From: Andalucia godoyi
Lineage: Eukaryota; Discoba; Jakobea; Jakobida; Andaluciidae
Direction: 5' to 3'
DNA length: 58,251 nt
NCBI GenBank assembly: GCA_009859145.1
Contig: VRVR01000063.1
Location: 70,983-129,233 of the forward strand
Below, piece after piece: positions 10,041 to 19,705 of this stretch. Each line of letters starts with the position of its first letter. Position 1 is the stretch's first letter. Made by a program: the position numbers and the translations under genes. Below the pieces are notes generated by a model. That model made no database searches and was not told the origin of the DNA. It saw only the letters and a list, made by a program, of their open reading frames with translations.

Positions 10041-11255
10041 CTAGGAAGATGAGCAATGAGGGACACTGGCAAACGAAGCACGCCACGAAGGCAGCACGTC
10101 CCCGACAGTGTTTAGCCGCGAGAGCTCGGGAAAGCTCCCGAACGAAAGATTTGGACACGTAGCGACGGATTTTTGTAGGATAGTGAGGGTAGCTATGGAA
10201 GCAGAGCCGGGTAAATGCAGCAACTGGCCCCATGCCTCCGGAAGATCGACAACCAGCACCAATTCGGAATAGAACGAATCAACAATTGACAGCGGGAACA
10301 CTTCAACTTTCGATGTAACAGCCGTCTGTAAAATCGAATCGCCATTGATTATGATCATCAGCACGGGATCCTGCCGAGAAAAGCGGACGTGGATTGTGCA
10401 GATATCTCCGGAAATCCACATCAGGTCCCAAAATCGCAATTTCTGCAGCTGCGGAAGAGTTGAGAGAGACGGAAGATACGCGTCGTGGATTCGTGAAGGA
10501 TAAACGACGACCAGCAGTTCCTCGACATGCAAAAACCGGTGGCAGACGGATTGCATCCATTCCCATGCACAGATCGTCGATTCCTGACGCGGAAGACACA
10601 CAACGCGGTGAGCGATTGGCAGCAAATGACCAAAAGAGGACAGTGCACTTCCGATCTCAATGCAAATTTCCGTGCATCGGATTCTCTGTGCGAAAGCGAT
10701 CGATAAATTGACTTCCGCATCAGAAAAGCACAAAGATAGCGACCGAACGACCACGTCCCAGTACGGAAAATGGACTGCAATTCGAGCCAAATCGCCGACC
10801 GAAATCTCTGATCCGACATGCAGCGTTCCGTAGCAACCGCCAAACAAATTGTCTGCCGTGCCGTGTAGATCATCTTCCAGCAAATTTGTCGGGACATGCG
10901 GTAAAAGAGTGTGGACAACAGACGAACCATGAGAATAGACTCCGGGAATGCAAGGCAAAACGAAAACACTGGACAGCCGAAGCCGGGAATGATACAGACG
11001 ATATGCGTCGCACTCTTCCAAACTGGCAATGCGTATCGAACAGAGGGCAATCTGCATGCTTGGGAAACTGTGCAGGAACGCAGCGACTTTCGTTGGCCAA
11101 GCATCGTCCGGGAACGATACAACTCCTCCAATGGAAAACATGCTCAAGATAGACTGTTCGTGCTTTCGAGATACTAAACGGAGCGACAGGACATTCTCAT
11201 AACTCATAAAGGACAAGGTCCTTTGGAACGGTACAAATGGAAGATCAACGATCAT
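10041..11255 (-). CDS. F-box-like protein
   Basis: 404 residues from ATG 11255 (an upstream in-frame TTG is not used here). Residues 1-40 (DLPFVPFQRTLSFMSYENVLSLRLVSRKHEQSI) follow the F-box pattern: LP at the start, a leucine/valine helix and L-R-L-V-S-R, the usual Skp1-binding surface of SCF ubiquitin-ligase adaptors. The rest alternates hydrophobic strands and helices with Leu-rich stretches (VRSLSLCFSDAEVNLSIAFA, LPSLSTLPQLQKLRFWDL) that resemble irregular leucine-rich repeats. Single exon, stop TAG at 10041. The substrate is unknown. The assignment rests on the short N-terminal motif only. Confidence 0.55.
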   Translation of the reverse strand: MIVDLPFVPFQRTLSFMSYENVLSLRLVSRKHEQSILSMFSIGGVVSFPDDAWPTKVAAFLHSFPSMQIALCSIRIASLEECDAYRLYHSRLRLSSVFVLPCIPGVYSHGSSVVHTLLPHVPTNLLEDDLHGTADNLFGGCYGTLHVGSEISVGDLARIAVHFPYWDVVVRSLSLCFSDAEVNLSIAFAQRIRCTEICIEIGSALSSFGHLLPIAHRVVCLPRQESTICAWEWMQSVCHRFLHVEELLVVVYPSRIHDAYLPSLSTLPQLQKLRFWDLMWISGDICTIHVRFSRQDPVLMIIINGDSILQTAVTSKVEVFPLSIVDSFYSELVLVVDLPEAWGQLLHLPGSASIATLTILQKSVATCPNLSFGSFPELSRLNTVGDVLPSWRASFASVPHCSSS

Positions 11256-11279
11256 TCTCTCCAGCGAGTGCAACGGAGA

Positions 11280-11282
<3 letters not shown>

Positions 11283-11322
<40 letters not shown>
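11283..11322. repeat. (AG)20 dinucleotide microsatellite
   Basis: Forty bases of uninterrupted AG lie 28 nt upstream of the F-box gene start codon; on the gene's own strand this is a CT tract in the presumed 5' UTR or core promoter. Position and purity make it a likely length-polymorphic element. Confidence 0.95.
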
Positions 11323-11327
<5 letters not shown>

Positions 11328-11845
11328 ACAGTGGAGTGCTACGTTTTGTAGAGACGGGGGCGTTTGCTTTCTCGCCCAGTTCTTTCTCGAAAAGTGAAAA
11401 CCAAGACCAGTTCAACAACCACGTTTTTTTATACAGAAGCGACTCAAAATCGGAGGAACTGTGTCCCGCAAACATGCACGTCGGACATGAGAGCAGGAGA
11501 CGTGCAGCGCAATCTACTGACAGAGAAAAGTCTGTGGTCTTTCCCAGCAGTAAGACACCTCGGAGATAAACTAAAAATAAAATGCACAAAGAAAGTGGTT
11601 TAGAATGAAACTGCGCTAATGACAAGAACGACGGGTTGGGCACACTCCGTCGATTGACAAACTTGAGTTGAGCTTTCGTTTCGAAAAACAGAGAATCTCA
11701 GCTGTCATCCAGAGTGCTTGAATAAACAAAAAGAGAGGGACTATGAATTTTTCTCTCATGATGCACTGACTTTTTTTGGCACTTTCCATTCCTCAATTCG
11801 GTGCTTTTGAATATCACTGCGAGGTAGACACGAGGTTTCTGCACG
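11323..11845. promoter_or_regulatory. Divergent intergenic region between F-box and Zn-cluster genes
   Basis: The F-box gene (minus) and the Zn2Cys6-like gene at 11846 (plus) are transcribed away from each other, so both promoters must lie here with the AG repeat. No TATA box is convincing. Confidence 0.45.
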
Positions 11846-12412
11846 ATGGACAAGCAAAGAGATTCTCACGACAATAAAACTGTGGCGGTCCCTGAATCCG
11901 CCTTCGATGTCGAAGCGCCCACGCCCATGAAGCAATCATCCGGAGTCGAGCGATGCTGTGAAGAAGAGACTGGACAACATAACCAGCCCATCCATTCAAA
12001 AATGACGTCGGCGGTCACGACATGCGTTCCGCGGGTCGATTCAAAAGAAAAAGGCCAAACGTTCCAACTGTTTTCCTGCGAGAGATGTCGTTCCTTGCAC
12101 CGGAAATGCGGCAGAGAAGGACCGCCGTGCAGACGGTGCGAAGAAGCGGGAGAATCGTGCAGGTATGTCGGAAAAGCGCCTGGGCGTCCCACGAAAATAA
12201 CCGAAAAGTATCAAGACACACGAAACGACTGGATGGCGAAGGGATGGCGAGGCCCGGCCTTACCGGATGAGCGAGAAAATGCTTCGTCCAGTCTGGCATC
12301 GTGCTCCACAGTCATTCTCTTCAAACATCGTAGTGAACAAGGAACGCAGTTATTCGGGGATCAGCGAAACTGTCAACACGAAGAAGACGACACTCGTCGT
12401 GGTTGCGACTAG
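11846..12412 (+). CDS. Zn2Cys6-like DNA-binding protein (subgroup A)
   Basis: 188 residues from ATG 11846, single exon, stop TAG. Cysteines 78, 81, 88, 95, 98 and 105 follow C-x2-C-x6-C-x6-C-x2-C-x6-C inside FQLFSCERCRSLHRKC. YVGKAPGRPTK follows, an AT-hook-like GRP, then NDWMAKGWRGPALP. It shares both flanking motifs with the genes at 3783, 16144 and 22230. It is the only family member here on the plus strand. The C-terminal 45 residues are low-complexity and hydrophilic. Transcription-factor function is inferred from the cluster; target genes are unknown. Confidence 0.8.
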   Translation: MDKQRDSHDNKTVAVPESAFDVEAPTPMKQSSGVERCCEEETGQHNQPIHSKMTSAVTTCVPRVDSKEKGQTFQLFSCERCRSLHRKCGREGPPCRRCEEAGESCRYVGKAPGRPTKITEKYQDTRNDWMAKGWRGPALPDERENASSSLASCSTVILFKHRSEQGTQLFGDQRNCQHEEDDTRRGCD

Positions 12413-13560
12413 GTGCCGCCGATTAACATGCCGCGCACCATTGATTGGGCCACGACCAGTGTCAACGGTTCTGTATGTGACTCCAGATCGACGGAGAATG
12501 GTTGTTCGAAATTGCCATGTGGATTAACAGCCTGCTGGGCAACATTCTTTGTAGAAGACTGGATGCTCCGTAAAAGAGGGGAGCGGGCGGGGGTCTCTGG
12601 GCATTCTGGGGTCGGCGAAGAATGCTCGACAGTCTGACGCCTCTGGAACAAAAGGTCGCTCCATCTACTACACGATTTTTCTGGGATGTCGCATTCCAAG
12701 ACTCTCGTGGCCCAAACAAAGGCAGTCGATCATCAAAGGAGGAAACGGTTGTGCGAAGGCTGTTCAAGGCTCATTGCACTGCTGGCTGTGCACGTGCTTT
12801 CGCAAGGCACCGCGAGACAAATGAAAAAAATGTGATTGGTGGGCGCAAATTTGCAGAAAAATCACCGAGACGCACTGCCAGCTATTCAACAGTTGCGGTA
12901 GCCACCACCTTGTGGACAACGCCTTGCAATCAGCAGCGGGGTTCATGGTCACATCCACACAACAACAGATGGAAACACGAAATGGAGACACAGTACTTCT
13001 GCTTCCAGAAAGACAAGAATGGATGCAAGACAGAGAAAAGGGCGAGTAGACGAATGCTGAGAAGCCTGCCGGAGTATTTTCGCAAGTACTTCCAAAACGG
13101 GGACGTCAGTGGCTGTCACTTGTCAGAGCGCATCGCTTTACCTTTTGAGCACAGTGGGAAAATAACAGTAGTAGTACATGTATGTGAAACTGTTTACGTT
13201 TGCAAGCTGTCGTTCCTTCTTCTGCGTGAAAGAGCACTAGGATTCGATAGACGCCCAGTAGTGCGCAAAGCTGCAGCCTTGGAAAGAGCTAGTAGACCAC
13301 TCGCTTCGTGAAGAATATATGCAGATGAGGAATGTCTTTTGTTCAAAATACGGCATCAAATGAAAAGGAGACGACGGAAGCGGACGGACACTGTGCATGA
13401 AACTTTAAATTTTCGAAGCCGAGTGTTCCGCATGTCGTTTCGCTGCAGTCGCAGTATTGGTATTGTTCTTCGTTCCACCCTTTCAGCAATCGCGGTAAGA
13501 AATGATCGTCGCAAAAATGACATGTTGACAGATCATCATGAAGAGGACGCGTGGACCAAG
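12413..13560. other. 1.15-kb stretch without a recognised gene
   Basis: Open frames exist on both strands (for example 12622-13311 plus, 229 codons) but their composition is unconvincing and no motif is seen. It probably includes the 3' UTRs of the convergent Zn-cluster genes. Confidence 0.35.
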
Positions 13561-14154
13561 CTACGTGCAATCGTGGACCGGAGTGGTCGAAGAACCGAAT
13601 GCCAGCAATTGGTTTGCGACGCTTTGCAGTATGTAACGTTCGACACTGTCTGCCTGATTGACAAACGAAGCGTCGGGAATGCATTCGACGGACGGGAGAT
13701 ATGAAATGACGTTTGGAATGAAAAACAAAGGCAACGATGGCGCTTGAGGAACCGCACCGTCGGCGGTTTCAGCGATTGGACAAAAGGAACCCAAGGAATG
13801 GTGGTAAACACTGCCGAAGGAGGACCCAGCAGAGAATGCGTCGAAAGGAACATCGGTCTGCAATGCAAGATTGTCGTCGCGTCTCGTTTGCTGTGTTGTC
13901 GAATGCGGAAGAGAACATCCGAGAAACTTCCGCCATCGAGTCTCCATGCGGTGGCAAGAAGAGGTGTTCTTTTTGGAAAGATGCGTGCTTGCATCTGGAG
14001 ATTTCCTCGGTCTACCGGCAGTTATCCCTGTGTAAACGCATTCTCGACCGGTGCGTAAACATCTGTTGCATACGGGACCATGACGGTCGCATCTCTTGTG
14101 CTGCAAACGACAGGAAGCACAGGAAGTGCCTTGAAAGCATTCTGGAGATTTCAT
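13561..14154 (-). CDS. Zn2Cys6-like DNA-binding protein (subgroup B)
   Basis: 197 residues from ATG 14154, stop TAG 13561. The zinc cluster is almost N-terminal: Cys 12, 15, 22, 29, 32 and 39, with CDRHGPVCNRCLRTGRECVY and then an AGRPRK motif. The middle is Ser/Thr-rich. The last ~30 residues (QLLAFGSSTTPVHDC) are shared with the 302-residue paralogue at 27982, where the same CDRH.PVCNRCLRTGR core also occurs. Those two form a subgroup distinct from the DWMxKGxRG proteins. The conserved C-terminal tail may be an interaction or dimerisation element (inference). Confidence 0.82.
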   Translation of the reverse strand: MKSPECFQGTSCASCRLQHKRCDRHGPVCNRCLRTGRECVYTGITAGRPRKSPDASTHLSKKNTSSCHRMETRWRKFLGCSLPHSTTQQTRRDDNLALQTDVPFDAFSAGSSFGSVYHHSLGSFCPIAETADGAVPQAPSLPLFFIPNVISYLPSVECIPDASFVNQADSVERYILQSVANQLLAFGSSTTPVHDCT

Positions 14155-14838
14155 CTCGAGAGTTTAAATTTCGAAAGAATTCATTCTCTTTGTTAGTCGA
14201 CAGTCGCAAGCTGTTCGTAAAAACGAAAAGAAAACGAAAGAACGGCGCAAGTTCCAAGGGAAGAAGGAACGGAAATCAGTGGAAAAGTCTAACGAAGTCC
14301 GAGGATCGCGTGACCATACATTCAATGCATGCACAGCCGGCAAACACGGTCGTGATGCAACACAAGCGCAAGTACAACCGAATTTGGACATCTGAGCAAA
14401 CTCAAAATGGAAGTTCTTCCACTCTACAGTCCGGCGTTTCCCGTGTGTGGTCCAAGCATAATCGCACCAGTTCTGCCTGAGCGCAACCACTGCCTCTGAT
14501 CCGACACACTCCGCGACGGGACGCGTAACTAGAATGCAGAGTCGATAAACACTGTGAGGATTTAGGCCCCTTCTGGAGAAGCCCACTTCAGCCAAACACC
14601 GCAGTGGAACGAGGGGCGCCAATTTTCCTTGCCTCGGACAGCTCGCTTGACCCAGCATGGAGACGATACATTACGGTCGCAACAGTGGAACTTCCTAATA
14701 CCAAAACAATCGAACATCATTTGTATGGACGTGCTTTGCAAGAAGGTACAAATAGTTGAGCGATTCACTCCACCTCCGCAACCTCTCTCTGTTTTCCATG
14801 TAAAAACCGAGCAAACTCAAAAAAGGAACCCAAACACA
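14155..14838. other. Divergent intergenic region
   Basis: It lies between the minus-strand Zn-cluster gene and the plus-strand KGG protein gene, so it holds both 5' regions. No TATA box or clear motif. Open frames here are antisense or shadow frames. Confidence 0.35.
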
Positions 14839-15057
14839 ATGAACCGTCAACAAGACCAAGACAACGGCAACTCCAACAGCGGCAGCCAGCGTGGCTTTGC
14901 CGCAATGGACCCGCAGCAGCAGCAGTCCATTGCAAGCAAGGGCGGCTTGACTGCGCAGGCGCACGCCCACGGCTACGACAACCCGGACGACTACCAGCAG
15001 GCAAAAGACAAAGGTCAGGTCCAATTCTCGAAGGGCGAGACTCAAAATAAGGACTGA
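14839..15057 (+). CDS. Small hydrophilic KGG-motif stress protein, copy 1
   Basis: 72 residues from ATG 14839, stop TGA. The sequence is Gln/Asn/Asp-rich and contains RGFAAMDPQQQQSIASKGG, the PF10685-type KGG motif of bacterial stress proteins such as GsiB and of the fungal conidiation protein Con-10. HAHGYDNPDDYQQAKDKG follows. It is predicted intrinsically disordered and water-binding, cytosolic, made under dehydration or stationary conditions (by family analogy). Codons are strongly C/G-ending (aac, gac, cag), unlike most neighbours. It is nearly identical to the inverted copy at 20473-20712. Confidence 0.85.
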   Translation: MNRQQDQDNGNSNSGSQRGFAAMDPQQQQSIASKGGLTAQAHAHGYDNPDDYQQAKDKGQVQFSKGETQNKD

Positions 15058-15373
15058 TCCTGAGGACGTGGACGTGTGCAGTGTACGACGAGTCGCTCTC
15101 TCCAAAAAAGGCTTTCTGTAATGCAGTCTCTTTTGGTATCCAAAATCGTAAAAGCTGTATTCACGTTAAAAGACGTGCTTCCACTTTTTCATCTCGGTTG
15201 GCAGATTCTCTGGATGACACCTTCTCTTCCACGGCTTGCTCTTAGCGTCCGTGCAGAATTGAATTGTCAAATTAGCGCAAGTTCCACCGCAATTCACGAC
15301 AAAACGTCATTTGTCTCCAATCTCTGATGCTTTCTCGCCAGGACTTGTTCAACTAATAATCTTCTCATAAAAA

Positions 15374-15762
15374 ATGAATGCGCCACATCCCGTCGACTGC
15401 ATTGACGCATTCAAGCGCCGTTCTCCCTCTTACGAGCTGTGCGATGTAGAAAGTCACCATCCTGCGACAAGCTCTTGGGCGGAGATCGTCTTCTTGCAGC
15501 GAAGTGTCGAACAAGCGTTTCGACAGGTTGAAACACTCGATAATGACTGTGATTGGTTTTCAGTACGCTCCCAATACGAAAATACTGGTAAGGTCTGTGT
15601 AGGCTGCCGTACATCCATGGCAAACTGCAGTTCCGTCTTCGGTTGACTGCATGTGGATACGATCCCGACGGAACGCTGCTTGGTAACTGGAATTCAGTCT
15701 CGCCACCATTCTACGTCAAATCCAAGAAGCCTCAATGGCTCATCATGACGGGCCACAGCTGA
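15374..15762 (+). CDS. Small protein of unknown function, two segments with uncertain junction
   Basis: Segment 1 starts at ATG 15374 and reads through about 15590. Segment 2 is in another frame, from about 15600 to TGA 15762, with clear coding character (YIHGKLQFRLRLTACGYD, ending PPFYVKSKKPQWLIMTGHS). A GTAAGG donor-like site at 15588 and CAG acceptors at 15563 and 15630 exist, but no pair I tested keeps both frames and all protein-like sequence, except GT 15563 to AG 15630, which removes the HGKLQ part. So either an intron or a frameshift joins them. I do not recognise the family; the PF.V.SKKP ending looks like a conserved C-terminal strand. Confidence 0.4.
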
Positions 15763-16143
15763 TCAGCAAAAATCGTGTTCCAAAATGCAGCCCCGGGGGA
15801 TGCGACGGATTCTCGGGTAACTAAAAATGCTCCACCCCTTTTTCTTTTTCAGCCGATTGCGTTGCGGCGCAATCTAAACGTGAGGTATACTTTCTGAAGC
15901 TGTCAGAGTGTTTGCAGGCCATTCCAAAATAAAATTTAGGAATTATTCAAACACTGTTGAGCAATAATCAGTCGCGACAACTGAAAAAAGTGAAGAACAC
16001 GAGCAAACCGCAGCAAGAATGTGGCGACAAGCGTCCACAAAAATGAGAGCCGCATGCAGTAGAAATCTCCAAAGAAGCGAAAGAGCTACTTGACATCCGA
16101 TTGAGGCATTCTATCATCGATATCCGTCTCCTTCTTGTGAGCA
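15763..16143. other. Convergent intergenic region
   Basis: 3' flanks of the plus-strand gene ending 15762 and the minus-strand Zn-cluster gene. AATAAA occurs near 15930. Nothing else seen. Confidence 0.4.
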
Positions 16144-16512
16144 TCACCAGTGGGGGGAAGTCGTGCATTGTCTTCGGACTGCGTCTGCAATTCCACCGCG
16201 CGACCCAGTCGTCATCCAGTCGTGACTTTGATTATCTACGGAGAATATGACGGTTGGGCGCCCTGGTGCCCTGCCTTTGTACACGCATGCTTCGTTGCTG
16301 GACGCGCAACGGCCGCATCGTGGACCTCGTCTGTCGCACTTTTTGTGCAGCTTTCTGCAGGCAGTGCACGAGTACAGCTGATACCATCGTTCCGAAGATC
16401 CTTCTTGTTGGTTCAGCAATTCCCTGTGTGCGGAGGTGGAAATGGGAGCGGCCGCGGTTGTTGGGGTCCCATCAGGCTTCCCATCGCTCCTAGTCGCTCT
16501 AACTTCGTCCAT
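16144..16512 (-). CDS. Zn2Cys6-like DNA-binding protein (subgroup A, short)
   Basis: 122 residues from ATG 16512; the frame is open 49 codons further upstream with only a GTG. Cysteines 49, 52, 59, 66, 69 and 76 have the family spacing: RWYQLYSCTACRKLHKKC, then CDRRGPRCGRCASSNEACVYKG and RAPGRP. The tail HDWMTTGSRGG matches the DWMxKGxRG motif of its paralogues in weakened form. It is the shortest family member here, little more than the DNA-binding unit, so it may act by competing with or partnering longer paralogues (inference). Confidence 0.78.
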   Translation of the reverse strand: MDEVRATRSDGKPDGTPTTAAAPISTSAHRELLNQQEGSSERWYQLYSCTACRKLHKKCDRRGPRCGRCASSNEACVYKGRAPGRPTVIFSVDNQSHDWMTTGSRGGIADAVRRQCTTSPHW

Positions 16513-16953
16513 ACCAACAGCCTTCAGACAACAACAGTGCAGGTTCTGGGGGAGGCGGAAAACTGCTCGGCAGCAAGAATCTTTTTTTGATTTCTGCCAT
16601 TCATGGGCAAACTGTCCGCTAACGGCGGTCCTAGTGTCTTCAATTGACGCTTCGCGCACTGCCCAACAACTGCCCCGTCGACAGAAAAGCTCCTCATTGC
16701 TGTTGAAGGCGCTGCATGTCAGAATTGGTCATCGGTCTTTTTATGGCTAGAATCCAGACACGAAATGATACGGACCAAACCGTGTTATGTCAGCTGCATG
16801 CACTTCGTTGACTTCCAGCGACTGATACCACAAACTGGAAGGAAGCATCGATGCACACAGCGATGATAAAATCGATGACAAGCAACTCCTGCAAAAAAGA
16901 AATGCAGAAGATCATTCGTCCTGCTCTCCATTGTAGATGATTTGGCGCAGCTC
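16513..16953. other. Divergent intergenic region
   Basis: 5' flanks of the Zn-cluster gene (minus) and the 342-residue unknown protein (plus). A CATTGTAG acceptor-like site at about 16928-16935 could mark an upstream exon of the latter. Confidence 0.3.
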
Positions 16954-17979
16954 ATGAGGTCGGAGGAGTTTTTGTTCCTGCTGACCGCAAGTGCCAACAA
17001 GACCGCAAACGTTCGGATATTTTCTGGCAGATGGTATTCGGGATGCAATCAAATTGAGGAGTCCCTTGCACGGCGGATGGGATGTTTGGTGGATGTACTG
17101 CAAACGAGTGTCAACAATGGCACGCTTCCGTGCGACCCTCGATCGGAGTATCTGTTATTGTACAACGTGCAGAAAAGCGCGATTTCCTCGGATTGGCTGA
17201 CTGTCGACCTGCTTGTTCGGTCGCAAGCTGACAGTTGGGACTCACAATTTCATCTTCGGAGCGACATTCTTGTCGGAAGGTCGCTGCATGTTGCGATCCA
17301 CGCCGATACTCTGGAAGTCGTCAACGAGACGGAGGCACTGCTTCGTATGGGTCTCGCAGATGATGATGGTGACATTCCCATGCCACAATCGTCTTCTCCC
17401 AGTAACCCCGGCGGCCCAGCGTTGCCCCGTCCTGCAGTTCTCGGCAACCTGCATCATTCTTCATCCCCTGTGACGTTTCTTGCGCTCAAGGTACCCTCTG
17501 GAATGATGCAACTGGAAGACATTTTCAACGGATCACACGACGTGGATGTTGCAGAAATGCTTCGACAGGGTCGTTTAGGAGTTTTTACCGTCATTTCGGA
17601 CGCGTACGAGCATATCTTCAGTTCAGCTGCAGCACCCGTAGAGATCAAGCCAAAGTTGAGCATCTCGAGCGATCTGATCGCAATGACCGATAAACTCTCT
17701 GAACCCCCAACGGATTGTCACGGATTCATCCTGGAAGCAAAGGGAGCTCGACAGGATGTGCAGAGGATTGTGGATCACGGAGTCAGCAAGCTGGCAAGCA
17801 AGGTGATAGAGCTGCCGCCAGGAAAGGTGACGGCGTCCACCAATGAATCGGCAGTACATAGCGAGACGAATGTTACGGACCAATTCAAAAGGCTAAAATC
17901 TGTCTATCCAGAGTTTCAGGTGCCAGACAGGATTCCTCCGAGCGTGGAACTGCACGGCAAAGCATATGATGGTCAGTAG
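16954..17979 (+). CDS. Uncharacterised protein, about 341 residues
   Basis: The first in-frame ATG is at 16954; the frame is open slightly further upstream, so an extra 5' exon is possible. The clean frame of over 1 kb ends at TAG 17977, and AATAAA follows at 18050-18055. The N-terminal half has alternating strand-like segments (EYLLLYNVQKSAISSDWLTVDLLV; DILVGRSLHVAIHADTLEVV). A Pro/Ser/Gly linker (PQSSSPSNPGGPALPRP) is followed by a second folded part. No signal peptide, TM segment or known motif. Function not assigned. Confidence 0.62.
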   Translation: MRSEEFLFLLTASANKTANVRIFSGRWYSGCNQIEESLARRMGCLVDVLQTSVNNGTLPCDPRSEYLLLYNVQKSAISSDWLTVDLLVRSQADSWDSQFHLRSDILVGRSLHVAIHADTLEVVNETEALLRMGLADDDGDIPMPQSSSPSNPGGPALPRPAVLGNLHHSSSPVTFLALKVPSGMMQLEDIFNGSHDVDVAEMLRQGRLGVFTVISDAYEHIFSSAAAPVEIKPKLSISSDLIAMTDKLSEPPTDCHGFILEAKGARQDVQRIVDHGVSKLASKVIELPPGKVTASTNESAVHSETNVTDQFKRLKSVYPEFQVPDRIPPSVELHGKAYDGQ

Positions 17980-18049
17980 ACGTGCAGCATACGGCGTGTT
18001 TCTGTTTTAAGCAATCACAATGGAAGTAGATACGAACCTTTTCTTCTTC

Positions 18050-18055
18050 AATAAA
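18050..18055 (+). terminator. Poly(A) signal AATAAA
   Basis: A canonical hexamer 71 nt after the stop codon of the 341-residue unknown gene, in a T-rich context. Confidence 0.55.
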
Positions 18056-18131
18056 ATGGTGTCATTTTTTGTAATGGAAAGGGTTCTTTTTACACCCACC
18101 ATGTGGGCGGCCGCTCCTCTCCAAGAGAGAT

Positions 18132-19304
18132 TTATTGTGGAAACAACGGCGACAATTCAACAATCTGTGATTCGTGGTCTATTTCTGAAGTAGGAGCGAA
18201 CTGATTCAACCGGGGATGATTCATTTGTGCGTTGCCATCATGCTGCTGGGCAAAACACTGCGCAGCAGTGTCGACGGAATGCTTGGTGCAGCTTGCATGT
18301 GGACGCTGAGTACTTGCGATCGCATCGCCAGGGCCAGGACGTTGGTACTGTCGCAAACCGAAATTTGCAGCATCAAGAATACTCTCTCCTTCAGAAACGT
18401 GTGTGGCTTCATGGCATGCGCCAACGATTCGAATCGGACAGTAGAACAGAGAAGGAGATGAAAATAGATTCCCGACTCCTGGAAACTGGAGAGACTGGTG
18501 ATGTTGCATCTGCAGATGGGTGGATGATGGAAAGTAAGAATACGGAGAAACTGAAAAGATCGAGGCGCCACAACCCAACAATCCAGGGGACGCGACGTGA
18601 TTTGCTTCTGAAGAACAGCGAAATGGGAATCGAGGGACGCTGTCGTTATGATCGCGACTGATCAACGGTTTGTCAGGCAGCAGACACCGTTGGTGATTTG
18701 TGTCGATCATAACTGAAAGCGTCGTAGGTCGAACCGTGTCATGCTGGGCAGTTTGATCCGGAGCCAAGGGTGCATGTAGATCTGGAGGTCGTAGAACCAC
18801 CTCATCTACGTACACTGTTGAAGAGTTCGACAGCAGACCAGGCGGTGCGGTTCTACTTGCAATTGTCGTATAAAGAGGATTCCCGCTGTTTGCGTTTGAC
18901 GGCTGAGAAACCGCATGTTTCCAGTCTTGCTGTGCCGCCGATCCGCCATCGGAAACGTCGGAAGCTGTTTGTGCCAACATCATCCTCGTCCATGTTCTCT
19001 TCGAATTTCGAGTTGGCACATGCTCGACTTGCAAATTCTTGGCTGGTTGCTTATTCCGGTAAACTTTGGAAAAACGATTCTTGTGCCTGTCGACTGACGG
19101 TGTCTCTTCATTGGTATATTCTCCAAAACCAGTGCCTCTCTCTCTTTTGAGAGGTCTGCCAGGGGTTTTTCCGGTGTACACACACTCGCGACGTCCGTGC
19201 ACGCACCGCAAACAAGGGGGTCCTGCGCGGTCGCATTTCTTGTGAAGACTTCGGCAAGCTACGCACGAAGTAGACTGCATTTGGTCAGGGTCACAATCCT
19301 GCAT
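18132..19304 (-). CDS. Zn2Cys6-like DNA-binding protein (long member)
   Basis: 390 residues from ATG 19304, stop TAA. Cysteines at 14, 17, 24, 31, 34 and 41 lie within SCVACRSLHKKCDRAGPP; VYTGKTPGRPLKRERG follows, with a basic AT-hook-like stretch. It has neither the DWMxKGxRG tail nor the QLLxFG tail of the other subgroups. The remaining 340 residues are Ser/His/Gln/Pro-rich and look disordered, as in an activation domain (inference). Convergent with the unknown gene ending 17979, only 150 nt away. Confidence 0.8.
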   Translation of the reverse strand: MQDCDPDQMQSTSCVACRSLHKKCDRAGPPCLRCVHGRRECVYTGKTPGRPLKRERGTGFGEYTNEETPSVDRHKNRFSKVYRNKQPAKNLQVEHVPTRNSKRTWTRMMLAQTASDVSDGGSAAQQDWKHAVSQPSNANSGNPLYTTIASRTAPPGLLSNSSTVYVDEVVLRPPDLHAPLAPDQTAQHDTVRPTTLSVMIDTNHQRCLLPDKPLISRDHNDSVPRFPFRCSSEANHVASPGLLGCGASIFSVSPYSYFPSSTHLQMQHHQSLQFPGVGNLFSSPSLFYCPIRIVGACHEATHVSEGESILDAANFGLRQYQRPGPGDAIASTQRPHASCTKHSVDTAAQCFAQQHDGNAQMNHPRLNQFAPTSEIDHESQIVELSPLFPQ

Positions 19305-19705
19305 TGGAAGCGCAGCCAAACATGCAATATCAAACGAAAAACGAGTGAAGCGACAATTCCGTTCAGCACTTGATAGCGCATTCCTATGACTTTCCGTCAG
19401 CTACCCGTGTGTAAGAAGGAAAGACAACGTCGCTAACACGTCCAAGTCAGTGAAGCCACAAGCATTTGGAAAAGCCCACTGGAAGGCAGGAACAAGAAAA
19501 GCGAGGGCTGTTCGAAGGCCATGCAGGCTTTTCTGATGATTGTCCGGAGCGATCCGGTCCCTTGAGGTCCAGTAAAAGCAGTTTTTCCGCAACTGCTCGG
19601 CTGCACACTGGGCCGTTCGAGCAAATTTGCGCAACTGTTTCCAGTGAATGGTCGCGTTGACGTGTAAAGACTGCACGACAATGGTTGACGACGGCAGCAT
19701 GCCCC
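19305..19705. other. Divergent intergenic region
   Basis: Between the minus-strand Zn-cluster gene and the plus-strand CBM20 gene. Open frames on the minus strand here show no motif. Confidence 0.35.
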
